Part shown: in pieces, positions 39,506-50,299 of the stretch | Layout: every line of letters starts with the position of its first letter | Numbering within the stretch: position 1 is the first letter of the stretch | Assembly (NCBI RefSeq): GCF_000185965.1 | Contig: NC_014924.1 | Location: 744,001-808,000, forward strand | DNA from: Pseudoxanthomonas suwonensis 11-1 | Lineage (GTDB): Bacteria > Pseudomonadota > Gammaproteobacteria > Xanthomonadales > Xanthomonadaceae | Reading direction: 5' to 3' | DNA: 64,000 nt | Position numbers and translations under genes: made by a program | The notes under the pieces: model-generated | Database searches by the model: none | Seen by the model: the letters and a program-made list of their open reading frames with translations, nothing else | What the model was told of the DNA's origin: nothing

Positions 39506-40126
39506 CTAGCCGGTGGCCAGCAGGCTCCGCAGCTGCGCCAGAGAGGCGCGGGCCATCGGCCGCTCGTCGAGCGGCGACAGCGGTGCCTGGCGCAAGGCCA
39601 CCGGCGGCAGTACGGTCAGCTCGAAGGCCAGGTCCTCGGCCTCGAACGTCCAGGTGGTGGTGTCCAGCTCGCGGCTGCGGTCCAGGCGCACGCGGCGCCC
39701 GCGCGGCTCGGCCGGGATCCCGTGTTCCTCGAGGAAGCGCGGCACCGAATCCGGGTCTTCGGGGTGCAGGTGCAGGCTGACCGGCGAACGGGTGTCGGCG
39801 GTGCCGTCCAGCACCGGCCCGGCCAGGCGCGGCTGGAAGCCGGCGAGGAACTCCATGGCGCGCACGGCCGCTTCGCGGCGCAGGCGCACGGCATCGGCCT
39901 GCGCCGGCCCGAGGAAGATGCGCTGGTACTCGCGCAGCGCGTCCTCGATCTCCTGGTTGCGTGGCAGCGTGGCCTCGTCGTGGATGCCCAGGCGGCTGGC
40001 CGCCTTGCGCTTGGCCTGCTGGTAGTCGCGGATGCCGCTCTCGGCCATCCATCGCGCGGCCTCGTGGGCGAGCCTGCGGCGGCTCTCGCCCTGCCTGGCT
40101 TCCGCTTGCTGGTGCGCGCGGCCCAT
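39506..40126 (-). CDS. conserved-looking unknown protein
   Basis: A 206-residue soluble protein. The basic helical N-terminal half (ARWMAESGIRDYQQAKRKAA, LGIHDEATLPRNQEIEDALR) looks like a small helical domain binding a partner or nucleic acid. The C-terminal half is mixed (SLHLHPEDPDSVPRFLEEHG, TWTFEAEDLAFELTVLPP). I recall similar xanthomonad proteins being carried as hypothetical or mis-named after cell-wall ligases; I cannot assign a function. It lies downstream of mrcA on the same strand with 76 nt between, so it is transcribed before the mrcA stop end is reached only from its own promoter. Confidence 0.75.
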   Translation of the reverse strand: MGRAHQQAEARQGESRRRLAHEAARWMAESGIRDYQQAKRKAASRLGIHDEATLPRNQEIEDALREYQRIFLGPAQADAVRLRREAAVRAMEFLAGFQPRLAGPVLDGTADTRSPVSLHLHPEDPDSVPRFLEEHGIPAEPRGRRVRLDRSRELDTTTWTFEAEDLAFELTVLPPVALRQAPLSPLDERPMARASLAQLRSLLATG

Positions 40127-40202
40127 GGCGATTCCCCCGTGTTTGACCTCGGGGGAATGTAGCGCAGCGCGATGACGGCGGGGTCATCGCGCCGCGCCTG
40201 GG

Positions 40203-42647
40203 TCAGAAGATGTCGAAGGCTTCCTCGTCCGGGTGGTCCGGCGCCAGGTAGTCGACGTTGTTCTGCATCCGCTCCAGGTCCTCGACCTTGATGTACTCGG
40301 CCAGGCCCTCGCCGAAAGTCGAAACCCGGCCGGAGCCGTCGACGAACACCTTGACCATGCCGTCCGGCGGCTCGTTGGCGACGATAGGCTGGCCATCCAG
40401 CGCCACCCGCATGTAGTCGATCCAGATCGGCAGCGCGGCCTTGCCGCCGTACTCGCGGTAGCCCAGCGACTTGAAGTCGTCGCGGCCGACCCAGACCGTG
40501 GTCGCCAGGGTTCCGCCGAAGCCGGAGAACCAGGCGTCGCGGTGGTCGTTGGTCGAGCCGGTCTTGCCGCCGACGTCCTCGCGGCCGAGGACCTTCGCCG
40601 CGGTGCCGGTGCCGCGCTGGACCACGTCGCGCATCATCGAGACCAGCTGGTAGGCGGTGCGCTCGTCGATCGCGCGCTGGGCGACCTTGCCCGGCGGCGG
40701 TGCCGGCAGGGCTTGGTCCTGCGCCTGCTGCTGCGCGCCGGTGGCCTGGCCCGGGGCGGGCAGGGCGCCGAAGTTGAAGCCGTCCACTACCTGCGGCGCG
40801 CCGGCCATGGCGCGGCCGCCACCGCCGCAGCCGCGGCAGGCGACCGCCGGGTCGGCCTTGAACACCACGTTGCCGTCGCGGTCGCGGACCTCGTCGATGA
40901 ACCAGGTATCCACCCGGGAGCCGCCGTTGGCGAACACGGCGTAGCCGCGCGCCACCGACATCGGGGTCAGGGACGCGGTACCCAGCGACATCGACAGGTT
41001 CGGCGGCAGCTCGGCCTCGTCGAAGCCGAACTGGCTGATGTAGGTGCGGGCGAAGTCCACGCCGATGGCATCGAGCATGCGCACCGAGACCAGGTTGCGC
41101 GACTGCACCAGGGCCTCGCGCAGGCGCATCGCTCCGCGGAAGTTGCCGTCGTCGTTCTGCGGCGACCAGGTCTTGCCGCGGCGGTCGCGGAACACGACCG
41201 GGGCGTCGAGCACGATCGAGGCCGGGTTGAAGCCCTTCTCGAACGCGGCCGCGTACACGAACGGCTTGAAGCTGGAGCCCGGCTGGCGACGCGCCTGGGT
41301 GGCGCGGTTGAACTTGTTGCCGGAGAAGCTGTAGCCGCCGACCAGGGCGCGCAGGGCACCGGTGTTGGCATCGAGCGAGACCAGTGCGGCCTGGCCGCGC
41401 GGCACCTGGTCCAGGGCCAGGCCGCTGTCGCCGTCCTGGCGCACCCGGACCACGTCGCCGCGCTTGACCAGGGCGGCGGGGTTCTTGTTCGTCCAGCGCA
41501 CCGAGCCAGCGGCCAGTGTGGCGCGGCTGCCGTCGGCCAGCACCACCTCGGCGCTGCCGTCGGTCGCGGTGGCGGCGACGATCGCCGGCAGCAGGTCGGC
41601 CTGGACGATGGTGCCACGCAGCTCGGCGGCGAGGGCGGCATCGTCGGCGTCGGCAGCCAGCTCGACGTGGCGCTCGACCCCGTGCCAGCCATGACGGTGG
41701 TCGTACAGGCGCAGGCCGTCGCGCACGGCCTTGTCGGCGGCGGCCTGGTAGTCGGCGTCGATCGTGGTGGTGACCCGGTAGCCCTGGGTCAGCGCCTCCG
41801 GGCCGTAGCGCTTGATCATCTCCTGGCGGACCATCTCGGCCACGTACGGGGCCGAGGCCTCCATCGGCGGCTCGTAGGCGCCGGCGTGCATCGGCACTGC
41901 CTTGGCCGCGGCGGCCTCCGCGGCGCTGACATAGCCCAGCTCGGCCATGCGGTCGAGGATGTAGTCGCGGCGGATCTTCGCGCGCCCGGGGTTGTTGAGC
42001 GGGTTGCCGGAGGAGGGGAACTTGGGGATGCCGGCCAGCGAGGCCATCTCGTCCAGGTCCAGCTCGTCCAGCTTCTTGCCGTAGTAGAACTCGGCCGCCG
42101 CGGCCACGCCGTAGGCGCGGTTGCCGAAGAAGCTCTTGTTGAGGTACAGGGCGAAGATCTCGTCCTTGCTCAGCTCCTCTTCCATGCGCATGGCCAACAG
42201 CATTTCCGCCGCCTTGCGCTTGAGCTTGACCTCCGGGCTCAGGTAGACCTGGCGCGCCACCTGCTGGGTGATGGTCGAGCCGCCGGGGACGTGCAGGCTG
42301 CGGTTGGTCAGCATCAGCCAGACCGCGCGGGCGGTGCCCTTGTAGTCGACGCCGCCGTGCTCGTAGAAGCGGGCGTCCTCGATGGCCAGGAAGGCCTGGC
42401 GCAGGCGGGGCGGGACCTGGTCGATGGTCACCGGGTAGCGGCGTGCCTCGCCGAACACCGCCATCAGCCGGCCATCGGACGCGTGGACGTACAGCGGCTC
42501 CTGCAGCTCGATCTGGCGCAGGGTGGAGACTTCGGGCAGGTCGGCCGTGATCGACCGGTACAAGATGGCCAGGGCGACCAGCCCGGCCAAGGCCAGGATG
42601 CCAATGGCGATCAGGGCCCAGCGGAGCACGCGGCGGAGACGGGGCAT
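40203..42647 (-). CDS. mrcA: penicillin-binding protein 1A
   Basis: A class A bifunctional peptidoglycan synthase of 814 residues. One N-terminal membrane anchor (about 8-30) is followed by the GT51 glycosyltransferase domain with the catalytic Glu in [17 protein letters not shown] and [12 protein letters not shown]. An OB-like insert and the transpeptidase domain follow, with the SxxK Ser in [14 protein letters not shown], and KTG in [15 protein letters not shown]. It polymerises and cross-links peptidoglycan in the periplasm. The start ATG 42647 follows GGAACC; a GTG one codon earlier is also in frame. It is divergent from pilM, the usual arrangement. Confidence 0.96.
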   Translation of the reverse strand: MPRLRRVLRWALIAIGILALAGLVALAILYRSITADLPEVSTLRQIELQEPLYVHASDGRLMAVFGEARRYPVTIDQVPPRLRQAFLAIEDARFYEHGGVDYKGTARAVWLMLTNRSLHVPGGSTITQQVARQVYLSPEVKLKRKAAEMLLAMRMEEELSKDEIFALYLNKSFFGNRAYGVAAAAEFYYGKKLDELDLDEMASLAGIPKFPSSGNPLNNPGRAKIRRDYILDRMAELGYVSAAEAAAAKAVPMHAGAYEPPMEASAPYVAEMVRQEMIKRYGPEALTQGYRVTTTIDADYQAAADKAVRDGLRLYDHRHGWHGVERHVELAADADDAALAAELRGTIVQADLLPAIVAATATDGSAEVVLADGSRATLAAGSVRWTNKNPAALVKRGDVVRVRQDGDSGLALDQVPRGQAALVSLDANTGALRALVGGYSFSGNKFNRATQARRQPGSSFKPFVYAAAFEKGFNPASIVLDAPVVFRDRRGKTWSPQNDDGNFRGAMRLREALVQSRNLVSVRMLDAIGVDFARTYISQFGFDEAELPPNLSMSLGTASLTPMSVARGYAVFANGGSRVDTWFIDEVRDRDGNVVFKADPAVACRGCGGGGRAMAGAPQVVDGFNFGALPAPGQATGAQQQAQDQALPAPPPGKVAQRAIDERTAYQLVSMMRDVVQRGTGTAAKVLGREDVGGKTGSTNDHRDAWFSGFGGTLATTVWVGRDDFKSLGYREYGGKAALPIWIDYMRVALDGQPIVANEPPDGMVKVFVDGSGRVSTFGEGLAEYIKVEDLERMQNNVDYLAPDHPDEEAFDIF

Positions 42648-42796
42648 CACGGTTCCGATTGCAGATTTCGCGGCCGCAGAGTATAGATGAGCGCAGGATG
42701 CCGCCGGGGGGGCATCCTTGGGGAGTCAGGCCAGGCAGCCAAACAGACCGGTAGGGGGCGTCACCGCCCGCGCCGCGGGAGGCTTGCCAAGCCTGA

Positions 42797-43920
<1,124 letters not shown>

Positions 43921-43921
<1 letters not shown>

Positions 43922-44709
43922 TGGCACGCATCAATCTCTTGCCGTGGCGCGCCGAGCGCCGCAAGCAGCGCCAGCGCGAATTCCAGGTGATGCTGGGCGC
44001 GGCTGCGCTGGGTGGCATCCTGTTGTCGATCCTGGTGTGGTTCTACTTCGACCGCGAGATCGCCGGCCAGCACGAGCGCAACCGGTTCCTGCAGGCCGAG
44101 ATCGAGAAGGTCAAGGCGCAGAACAAGGAGATCGAGGAGCTCGACGCCAAGAAGCAGCGCCTGCTCGACCGCAAACGCGTGATCGAGGAGCTGCAGGCCA
44201 ACCGTTCGCAGATGGTCCACCTGTTCGATTCTCTGGTGCGCACTATTCCCGACGGCGTGGTCCTGACCGCGCTGAAGCAGGAAGGAAAGATCCTGACGCT
44301 GGAGGGCACCGCCCAGTCCAACGCGCGGGTCAGCACCTACATGCGCAGCCTTGAGACGTCCGGCTGGATGACCAAGCCCGACCTGTCGATCATCGAGGCC
44401 CGCAAGGGCAACAGCAAGGCGCCGATGACTACTGGCGCACGTGCCCTGCCGTACGACTTCAGGCTCAAGGTGGAGCTCGCCAATCCGGGCGCCAGCGGCG
44501 ACGGGGAGGAGCTGCTCGACGGTACCACCTTGGTCTCCGGGGAGGGCGAGGTGGTCGATGCCGCGGCGGCGGAAGCGCCCGCCCAGGGTGGCGGCGCCGG
44601 CGCGCCGGCGGATGCGGCCCAGCCGGCCGATGCCGCCGGTGCGCAGCAGTCGGGCGGTGAGCAGGGCAATGCCCCGGCTGCCGGCACCACGGGAGGACCG
44701 GCGTCATGA
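43921..44709 (+). CDS. pilN: type IV pilus alignment protein PilN
   Basis: A 262-residue inner-membrane protein. The conserved PilM-binding start ARINLLPWRAERRK is followed by one membrane helix (about 25-45), a coiled coil (HERNRFLQAEIEKVKAQNKE) and a ferredoxin-like periplasmic domain. The last 60 residues are an Ala/Gly/Gln-rich low-complexity tail not present in typical PilN, which is usually about 200 residues. It partners with PilO. The stop overlaps the pilO ATG (ATGA). Confidence 0.94.
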
Positions 44710-45383
44710 GCCAGAAAAAGAAGATCAAGATCAGCGAGCTGGATTTCAACAACATCGGTTCTTGGCCGCAGCAGGCCAAGATCGTCTTCTGCGTGCTGCT
44801 GGCCGCGCTGATCATGACCGTGGCCTGGTTCGCGCTGATCAGCGGCAAGCGCGACGAGCTGGTCCGGCTCGAGGGCGACGAGGTCAAGCTGCGCGCCGCG
44901 TTCGAGGAAGAGCAGGGCAAGGCCGCCAACCTCGAGCCGCTGCGCCAGCAGCTGGCGCAGATGGAACAGGTCCTGCAGCAGATGCTGCGCCAGCTGCCCA
45001 GCAAGACCGAGATGCCCGACCTGATCGTCGACATCTCCCAGACCGCACTGTCCAGCGGCCTGTCCAACGACCTGTTCAAGCCGATGGGCGAGATCCCGCG
45101 CGAGTTCTACGCCGAGAAGCCAATCCAGCTGCGCATGGTGGGCAACTACCACCAGTTCGGCGCCTTCGTCAGCGGCGTGGCCTCGCTGCCGCGCGTGGTG
45201 ATCCTCACCATGCACGACATCTCGCTCAAGCCCAAGGACCGCGGTGGCATCACCCGCGCCGGCGCCCTGGAGCTGTCCGGCACGGTCAAGACCTACCGTT
45301 ACCTCGACGAGAACGAGATGCCACGGGTCGAGCCGGCCGCCAAGGGTGGCAAGAAGAAGGCGAAGAAGAAGGGGGCGAAATAA
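44706..45383 (+). CDS. pilO: type IV pilus alignment protein PilO
   Basis: A 225-residue protein: short cytoplasmic N-terminus with SELDFNNIGSWPQQAK, one membrane helix (about 25-46), a coiled coil (LVRLEGDEVKLRAAFEEEQG) and a periplasmic ferredoxin-like domain (QLRMVGNYHQFGAFVSGVA). It heterodimerises with PilN and binds PilP. The C-terminus is a Lys-rich tail (KGGKKKAKKKGAK). Its stop overlaps the pilP start (TAATG). Confidence 0.95.
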   Translation: MSQKKKIKISELDFNNIGSWPQQAKIVFCVLLAALIMTVAWFALISGKRDELVRLEGDEVKLRAAFEEEQGKAANLEPLRQQLAQMEQVLQQMLRQLPSKTEMPDLIVDISQTALSSGLSNDLFKPMGEIPREFYAEKPIQLRMVGNYHQFGAFVSGVASLPRVVILTMHDISLKPKDRGGITRAGALELSGTVKTYRYLDENEMPRVEPAAKGGKKKAKKKGAK

Positions 45384-45928
45384 TGGCGGGCAACCGATAC
45401 GCCACCGTGCTCCGCGGCACCGCCGCCGTGATGCTGGTCCTCACGCTGGCCGCCTGCGGCCGCGGGGTCAACAGCACCCCCGGCGACGCGCCCAACCTCA
45501 GGAAGTGGGTCGCCGACGTGCGCGCGCGCCCGGCGCCGCCGCTGGAACCCCTGCCGGTGATGCAGCAGTTCGAGACCTTCGAATACGCGGCACAGGACCT
45601 GCGCGATCCATTCAGCGATGCGTGGAGGAACCCGGAGGACGGCTCCGGCCTGCGCCCGGATCCGAACCGTCCCAAGCAGCCGCTCGAGCAGTACCCGCTG
45701 GACAGCCTGGACATGGTCGGCACGATCGGCCAGGGCAGCGGACTGCTGGCGCTGGTGATGGCACCGGACAAGGTTACCCACCGGATCCGTCCTGGCGCCT
45801 ACATGGGGCAGAACGACGGCCGCGTGGTCGCGGTTCACGACGACCGGGTCGAGCTGGTCGAGCTGGTGCCGGATGGCGCGGGTGGATGGCTGGAGCGTCC
45901 GGCCTCGATCGCGCTCGAAGATCAATGA
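45383..45928 (+). CDS. pilP: type IV pilus lipoprotein PilP
   Basis: A 181-residue inner-membrane lipoprotein (lipobox LAAC near residue 25) that bridges PilNO and the PilQ secretin. The intrinsically loose N-terminus includes RKWVADVRARPAPPLEPLP, and the C-terminal beta-sandwich has YPLDSLDMVGTIGQGSGLLALV and GQNDGRVVAVHDDRVELVE. The start is the ATG within TAATG at 45383. pilQ follows after 15 nt. Confidence 0.95.
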   Translation: MAGNRYATVLRGTAAVMLVLTLAACGRGVNSTPGDAPNLRKWVADVRARPAPPLEPLPVMQQFETFEYAAQDLRDPFSDAWRNPEDGSGLRPDPNRPKQPLEQYPLDSLDMVGTIGQGSGLLALVMAPDKVTHRIRPGAYMGQNDGRVVAVHDDRVELVELVPDGAGGWLERPASIALEDQ

Positions 45929-45943
45929 TTAGGGGATAGCACG

Positions 45944-47803
45944 ATGACCTTTTCCAACAACCGGAGTCTGTGCAAGCCGCGGCACCCGGCGACCTTCCGG
46001 GCCTGCGCGCTGGGGCTGGCCCTCGCTCTGGCCACCTCCACCGGCTTTGCTGCCACCCAGGCGGCTTCCGCGCAGCCTTCCGCTTCCGCCGTGGGGACGG
46101 CGGCGAAGGCCAGCGTCTCCCACATCGACTTCAAGCGCGGGGACGGCGGCGCCGGTCGCCTGGTCCTGCGCTTCGAAGGCGAGGGCGTGGCTCCCGACCT
46201 GCGTACCCAGGACGGCAGCGTCGTGGTCGACGTGGCCAACGCGATGCTGCCGGCCAACCTGCAGCGTCCGCTGAACGTCACCGACTTCGCCACCCCCGTG
46301 CAGCGGATCGATGCCCGCCCGTACGGCGGCGGCACCCAGCTGGTGCTTGCCACCCGCGGCGAGTACGAGTCGCTGGCCTACCAGACCGGCAACGAGTACG
46401 TGGTCGAGATCTCGCCGCGTGCCGGGACTCCGGCGGTCGGCGCGGTCAACAGCTCCAACTTGGCCGCGGCCCAGGCCAAGGTCGCCACCCGTCCGTACTC
46501 GGGCCGCCCGGTGACCTTCAACTTCCAGGACGTGCCGGTGCGCACCGTCCTGCAGCTGATCGCCGAGGAGTCCAACCTCAACATCGTGGCCTCGGACACG
46601 GTGCAGGGCAACGTGACCCTGCGCCTGGTCCAGGTGCCCTGGGACCAGGCGCTGGACATCGTCCTGCGCGCCAAGGGCCTGGACAAGCGTCGCGACGGCA
46701 ACGTCGTTTGGGTCGCCCCGCAGCCGGAGCTCGCTTCGTTCGAGAAGGCCCGCGAGGACGCCCGCATCGAGCTGGAGAACCGCGTCGACCTGGTCACCGA
46801 CTACATCCAGGTGAACTACCACTCGGCTGGCGCGATCTTCAAGGCGCTGACCGAGGCCAAGGGCGTAGGCGGCAGCTCAGGCAGCCAGGGCAATGAGAAC
46901 GGCTTCCTCTCGCCGCGCGGCCGCATCGTTGCCGACGAGCGCACCAACACCCTGATGATCAGTGACATCCCGAAGAAGGTCGCGCAGATGCGCGAACTGA
47001 TCGGCGTGATCGACCGTCCGGTCGACCAGGTCCTGATCGAGAGCCGCATCGTGATCGCCAGCGACTCGTTCGCCCGCGACCTCGGCGCGCGCTTCGGCAT
47101 CCAGGGTCGTCGCAGCGGCAACAACACCGCGGCGATCGGTGGTTCGCTCAACCAGACTGGTTCCATCGTCAACGGTGGCGTCGGCGTCCCGGGTGGCCTG
47201 AACGTGAACCTGCCTGCCACCGCCGAGAACGCCGGCGCGCTTGCCTATACCCTGCTTGGTGCCAACTTCGCGCTCGACCTCGAGCTGAGCGCGCTGCAGC
47301 AGGAAGGCCGTGGCGAGGTGCTGTCCAACCCGCGCGTGGTGACCTCCAACCAGCGCGAGGCGGTCATCCGCCAGGGCCGCGAGGTCGGTTACGTCACCCT
47401 GACCGGCGGCGGCAACCAGGCCTTCGCCACCCCGAACGTGCAGTTCAAGGAAGTGGTGCTGGAGCTGAAGGTCACCCCGACCATCACCAGCGACGACCGC
47501 GTGTTCATGGCCGTCAACGTGCTGAAGGACGAGGTCCTGCAGTACATCGATACCTCGATCGGCCAGGTGCCGGAGATCGCCACCCGCGAGATCAATACTG
47601 CCGTTCTGGTGGACGATGGCCAGACCGTGGTGATCGGCGGCGTCTACGAGTTCACCGACAGCAACAGCGTCTCCAAGGTGCCATTCCTGGGCGACGTGCC
47701 CTTCCTCGGCAACCTCTTCAAGAAGAAGAGCCGCCTGAAGGAGAAGGCCGAGCTGCTGATCTTCCTGACCCCGAAGGTCATGCGGGTCGAGAAGCGCGCC
47801 TGA
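45944..47803 (+). CDS. pilQ: type IV pilus secretin PilQ
   Basis: Outer-membrane secretin of 619 residues through which the pilus passes. A signal peptide (LGLALALATSTGFAA) precedes a single visible AMIN domain (about 55-165, VSHIDFKRGDGGAGRLVLRF) that binds peptidoglycan. Then come the N0/N1 domains (VTFNFQDVPVRTVLQLIAEE) and the secretin channel (VLIESRIVIASDSFARDLGAR, VGYVTL, TAVLVDDGQTVVIGGVYE, VPFLGDVPFLGNLFK). Many PilQ carry two AMIN domains and exceed 650 residues, so this one is on the short side. ATG 45944 is preceded by AGGGGATAG. A terminator follows. Confidence 0.96.
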   Translation: MTFSNNRSLCKPRHPATFRACALGLALALATSTGFAATQAASAQPSASAVGTAAKASVSHIDFKRGDGGAGRLVLRFEGEGVAPDLRTQDGSVVVDVANAMLPANLQRPLNVTDFATPVQRIDARPYGGGTQLVLATRGEYESLAYQTGNEYVVEISPRAGTPAVGAVNSSNLAAAQAKVATRPYSGRPVTFNFQDVPVRTVLQLIAEESNLNIVASDTVQGNVTLRLVQVPWDQALDIVLRAKGLDKRRDGNVVWVAPQPELASFEKAREDARIELENRVDLVTDYIQVNYHSAGAIFKALTEAKGVGGSSGSQGNENGFLSPRGRIVADERTNTLMISDIPKKVAQMRELIGVIDRPVDQVLIESRIVIASDSFARDLGARFGIQGRRSGNNTAAIGGSLNQTGSIVNGGVGVPGGLNVNLPATAENAGALAYTLLGANFALDLELSALQQEGRGEVLSNPRVVTSNQREAVIRQGREVGYVTLTGGGNQAFATPNVQFKEVVLELKVTPTITSDDRVFMAVNVLKDEVLQYIDTSIGQVPEIATREINTAVLVDDGQTVVIGGVYEFTDSNSVSKVPFLGDVPFLGNLFKKKSRLKEKAELLIFLTPKVMRVEKRA

Positions 47804-47824
47804 TCGCGGTCGGCGAGTGATGTG

Positions 47825-47857
47825 AAGGAACGGGGCCTGCGGGCCCCGTTCCTTTTC
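47825..47857 (+). terminator. intrinsic terminator after pilQ
   Basis: A 13-bp stem (AAGGAACGGGGCC / GGCCCCGTTCCTT) with a 4-nt loop and a T-rich tail, 21 nt after the pilQ stop. It ends the pilMNOPQ operon; the moxR operon begins 50 nt beyond. Confidence 0.9.
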
Positions 47858-47906
47858 GTGCGTCCGGCGGGAACCACCGCGCGGCGGGATCGGTCAGAAT
47901 CCGGAC

Positions 47907-48920
47907 ATGGATACCCACAGCCCCCAGCCTGCCTCCGCCGTTCCCGCCACGGACGCCTCGCACGCCGCCTTCCTCCAGCTGCGCGAGCGCCTGGCAGCGG
48001 CCATCGTCGGCCAGGAGGCGCTGGTCGAGCGCCTGCTGGTCGCCCTGCTGGCGGATGGCCACCTGCTGGTGGAGGGCGCGCCGGGCCTGGCCAAGACCAC
48101 CGCCATCCGCACCCTGGCCGCGCACCTGGAGGCGGACTTTGCCCGCGTCCAGTTCACCCCGGACCTGTTGCCGGCCGACCTCACCGGCACGGAGGTCTGG
48201 CGCCCGCAGGAGGGCCGCTTCGAGTTCCAGCCCGGGCCGGTATTCCATCCGCTGCTGCTGGCCGACGAGATCAACCGCGCTCCGGCCAAGGTGCAGTCCG
48301 CGCTGCTGGAGGCGATGGGCGAGCGCCAGGTGACGGTAGGCCGCCAGACCTATGCGTTGCCGCCGCTGTTCCTGGTCATGGCCACCCAGAACCCGATCGA
48401 GCAGGAAGGCACCTTCCCGCTGCCCGAGGCGCAGCTGGACCGGTTCCTGATGCACGTGCGCATCGGCTATCCCGACGCGGCGATGGAGAGCGAGATCCTG
48501 CGCCTGGCCCGCACCCGGGCCCGCAACCAGCTGCACGAGCCGGACGCGCCGCCGGAGCGCATGCCGCAGTCGGTGGTGTTCGCCGCGCGCGAGCAGGTGC
48601 TGGACCTGCACATGGCGCCGGCGCTCGAGCGTTACCTGGTCGAACTGGTGCTGGCCTCGCGCGACGCCGGCCGCTATGACCCGGCACTGGCGCGGCGCAT
48701 CGCCTGGGGTGCCAGCCCGCGTGGCTCGATCGCGCTGGAGCGCTGCGCCCGTGCGCGTGCCTGGCTCGCCGGGCGCGACTACCTCACGCCGGAGGACATC
48801 CGGGCCGTCGCGCCCGACGTGCTGCGCCACCGCGTGCTGCCCAGCTACGAGGCGCTGGCCGAGGGCTGGGATGGCGACCGCCTGGTGGCGGCCCTGCTGG
48901 ACCAGGTGCCGCCGCCATGA
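47907..48920 (+). CDS. MoxR family AAA+ ATPase
   Basis: A 337-residue cytosolic AAA+ ATPase of the MoxR group, chaperone-like and encoded with VWA-domain proteins. It has Walker A GAPGLAKTT, Walker B LLADEINRAPAKVQSALLEAM, sensor 1 VMATQNPIEQEG and sensor 2 ASPRGSIALERCARA. It probably remodels or activates the downstream VWA/DUF58 proteins. The stop overlaps the start of the DUF58 gene (ATGA). Confidence 0.94.
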   Translation: MDTHSPQPASAVPATDASHAAFLQLRERLAAAIVGQEALVERLLVALLADGHLLVEGAPGLAKTTAIRTLAAHLEADFARVQFTPDLLPADLTGTEVWRPQEGRFEFQPGPVFHPLLLADEINRAPAKVQSALLEAMGERQVTVGRQTYALPPLFLVMATQNPIEQEGTFPLPEAQLDRFLMHVRIGYPDAAMESEILRLARTRARNQLHEPDAPPERMPQSVVFAAREQVLDLHMAPALERYLVELVLASRDAGRYDPALARRIAWGASPRGSIALERCARARAWLAGRDYLTPEDIRAVAPDVLRHRVLPSYEALAEGWDGDRLVAALLDQVPPP

Positions 48921-49831
48921 ACGCCGCGGCGCAGCCGCGCGTGGAGGCAGCCGGCGAGGCCATCGTGCCGCGGCTGGAGGAACTGGTCGCACTGCGCCGC
49001 GAAGTGCCGCGGACCGGCACGCCGGGTGCCGGGCGCATCGGCCTCCGCGGCGCCGCGCCTTCGGCCCTGCGTGGCCGTGGCATGGAGTACGCCGAATCGC
49101 GCGAGTACGTGGCCGGCGACGACGTACGCCGCATGGACTGGCGCCTGACCGCGCGTACCGGCCGTGCCCATACCAAGCTGTTCCAGACCGAGCGCGAGCG
49201 CCTGGCCCTGCTGGTGGCCGATACCTCGCCCGCGCTGTACTTCGGCACCCGCACGCGCTTCAAGTCGGTGCAGGCCGCACGGGCCGGAGCGGTCGCGACC
49301 TGGGCGGCGCTGCAGGCGGGCGACCGCATCGCGGCCCTGCGCGGCGGCGAGCCGGCGATCCCGCCCGCCGCCGGCATGCGCGGGGCGATGCGCGTGCTGG
49401 AGGCGATGGTGCGCTGGTATGCCAAACCGCCGACCGACGATGCCGGCCTTGAGCTGGCGCTCGAACATGCGCAGCGCCTGCTGCGTCCCGGCGCGCGCCT
49501 GGTGGTGCTGGCCGATCCGCAGGCTGCGGCCGGCGTGCCCATGCAGCGCTGGGCAGCGTTGGCACGGCACAACGAGGCCAGCCTGGTCCTGCTGCAGGAC
49601 CCGCTGGAAACCGCGCCTCCGAAGCGCGCGCTGACCCTGCTGGCCGGCGCCGCGCGCCTGCACCTGCCGCTGCAGGACGCACAGGTGCGCCGGCAGTGGC
49701 ACGACACCCTCGCCGCACCCGCCGAGGCGCTGGCGCGGAACCTGCCCGGCCACGGCTGGCAGGTGCACCTGCTCGCCACCGACGCGCCGGCCAGTGCCTG
49801 GCTGCAGCCGGCGCGTCCGCGCCGCGGCTGA
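48917..49831 (+). CDS. DUF58 domain-containing protein
   Basis: A 304-residue soluble protein. The DUF58 signature is GRGMEYAESREYVAGDDVRR followed by MDWRLTARTGRAHTKLF. The fold is VWA-like, and partner families are consistently encoded beside MoxR ATPases. The catalytic role is unknown. It lies between moxR (4-nt overlap) and the DUF4381 gene (6-nt gap). Confidence 0.92.
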   Translation: MNAAAQPRVEAAGEAIVPRLEELVALRREVPRTGTPGAGRIGLRGAAPSALRGRGMEYAESREYVAGDDVRRMDWRLTARTGRAHTKLFQTERERLALLVADTSPALYFGTRTRFKSVQAARAGAVATWAALQAGDRIAALRGGEPAIPPAAGMRGAMRVLEAMVRWYAKPPTDDAGLELALEHAQRLLRPGARLVVLADPQAAAGVPMQRWAALARHNEASLVLLQDPLETAPPKRALTLLAGAARLHLPLQDAQVRRQWHDTLAAPAEALARNLPGHGWQVHLLATDAPASAWLQPARPRRG

Positions 49832-49837
49832 GGACCC

Positions 49838-50299
49838 ATGGATCCGGCCCAGCTTCCCCTGCGCGATGTCCATCTGCCTCCAGGGCCCTCCTGGTGGCCG
49901 CCAGCGCCCGGATGGTGGTGGCTGGCCGGGGCGGTGCTGCTGGTCGTGCTGGCGGCACTGCTCTGGATGAACTGGCGTGCGCACAGGCGCGCGCGCTGGA
50001 TCCGCTGGTTCATGCAGCAAGCGGCCACGGGTACCCCGGAGCAGCGGCTGGCCGCGGTGTCGGCCCTGCTGCGCCGCGCCGCGCGCCGGGCCAGCCCGGG
50101 CAGCGAACTGCTGCAAGGCGAGGAGTGGCTGCGCTTCCTCGATGGGCCTGGCACACGGGCGTTCAGTGCCGGCCCCGGCCGCCTGCTGCTGGATGGCGCG
50201 TTCCGCCCGCGGGTGGACGTGGCGGCGGTGGAGGAAGTCGCCGCGCTGGCGCAGGCGCGCTTCCTCGAACTTATGGAAGGCCGGAGGGGCCGGGCATGA
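49838..50299 (+). CDS. DUF4381 domain-containing membrane protein
   Basis: A 153-residue protein with one N-terminal membrane helix (about residues 24-46) after a Pro-rich periplasmic leader (LPLRDVHLPPGPSWWPPAPG). A cytoplasmic helical domain includes RRARWIRWFMQQ and SELLQGEEWLRFLDG. This matches DUF4381, a regular member of the moxR/Bat operon. Function unknown. The stop overlaps the batA-like start (ATGA). Confidence 0.9.
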   Translation: MDPAQLPLRDVHLPPGPSWWPPAPGWWWLAGAVLLVVLAALLWMNWRAHRRARWIRWFMQQAATGTPEQRLAAVSALLRRAARRASPGSELLQGEEWLRFLDGPGTRAFSAGPGRLLLDGAFRPRVDVAAVEEVAALAQARFLELMEGRRGRA

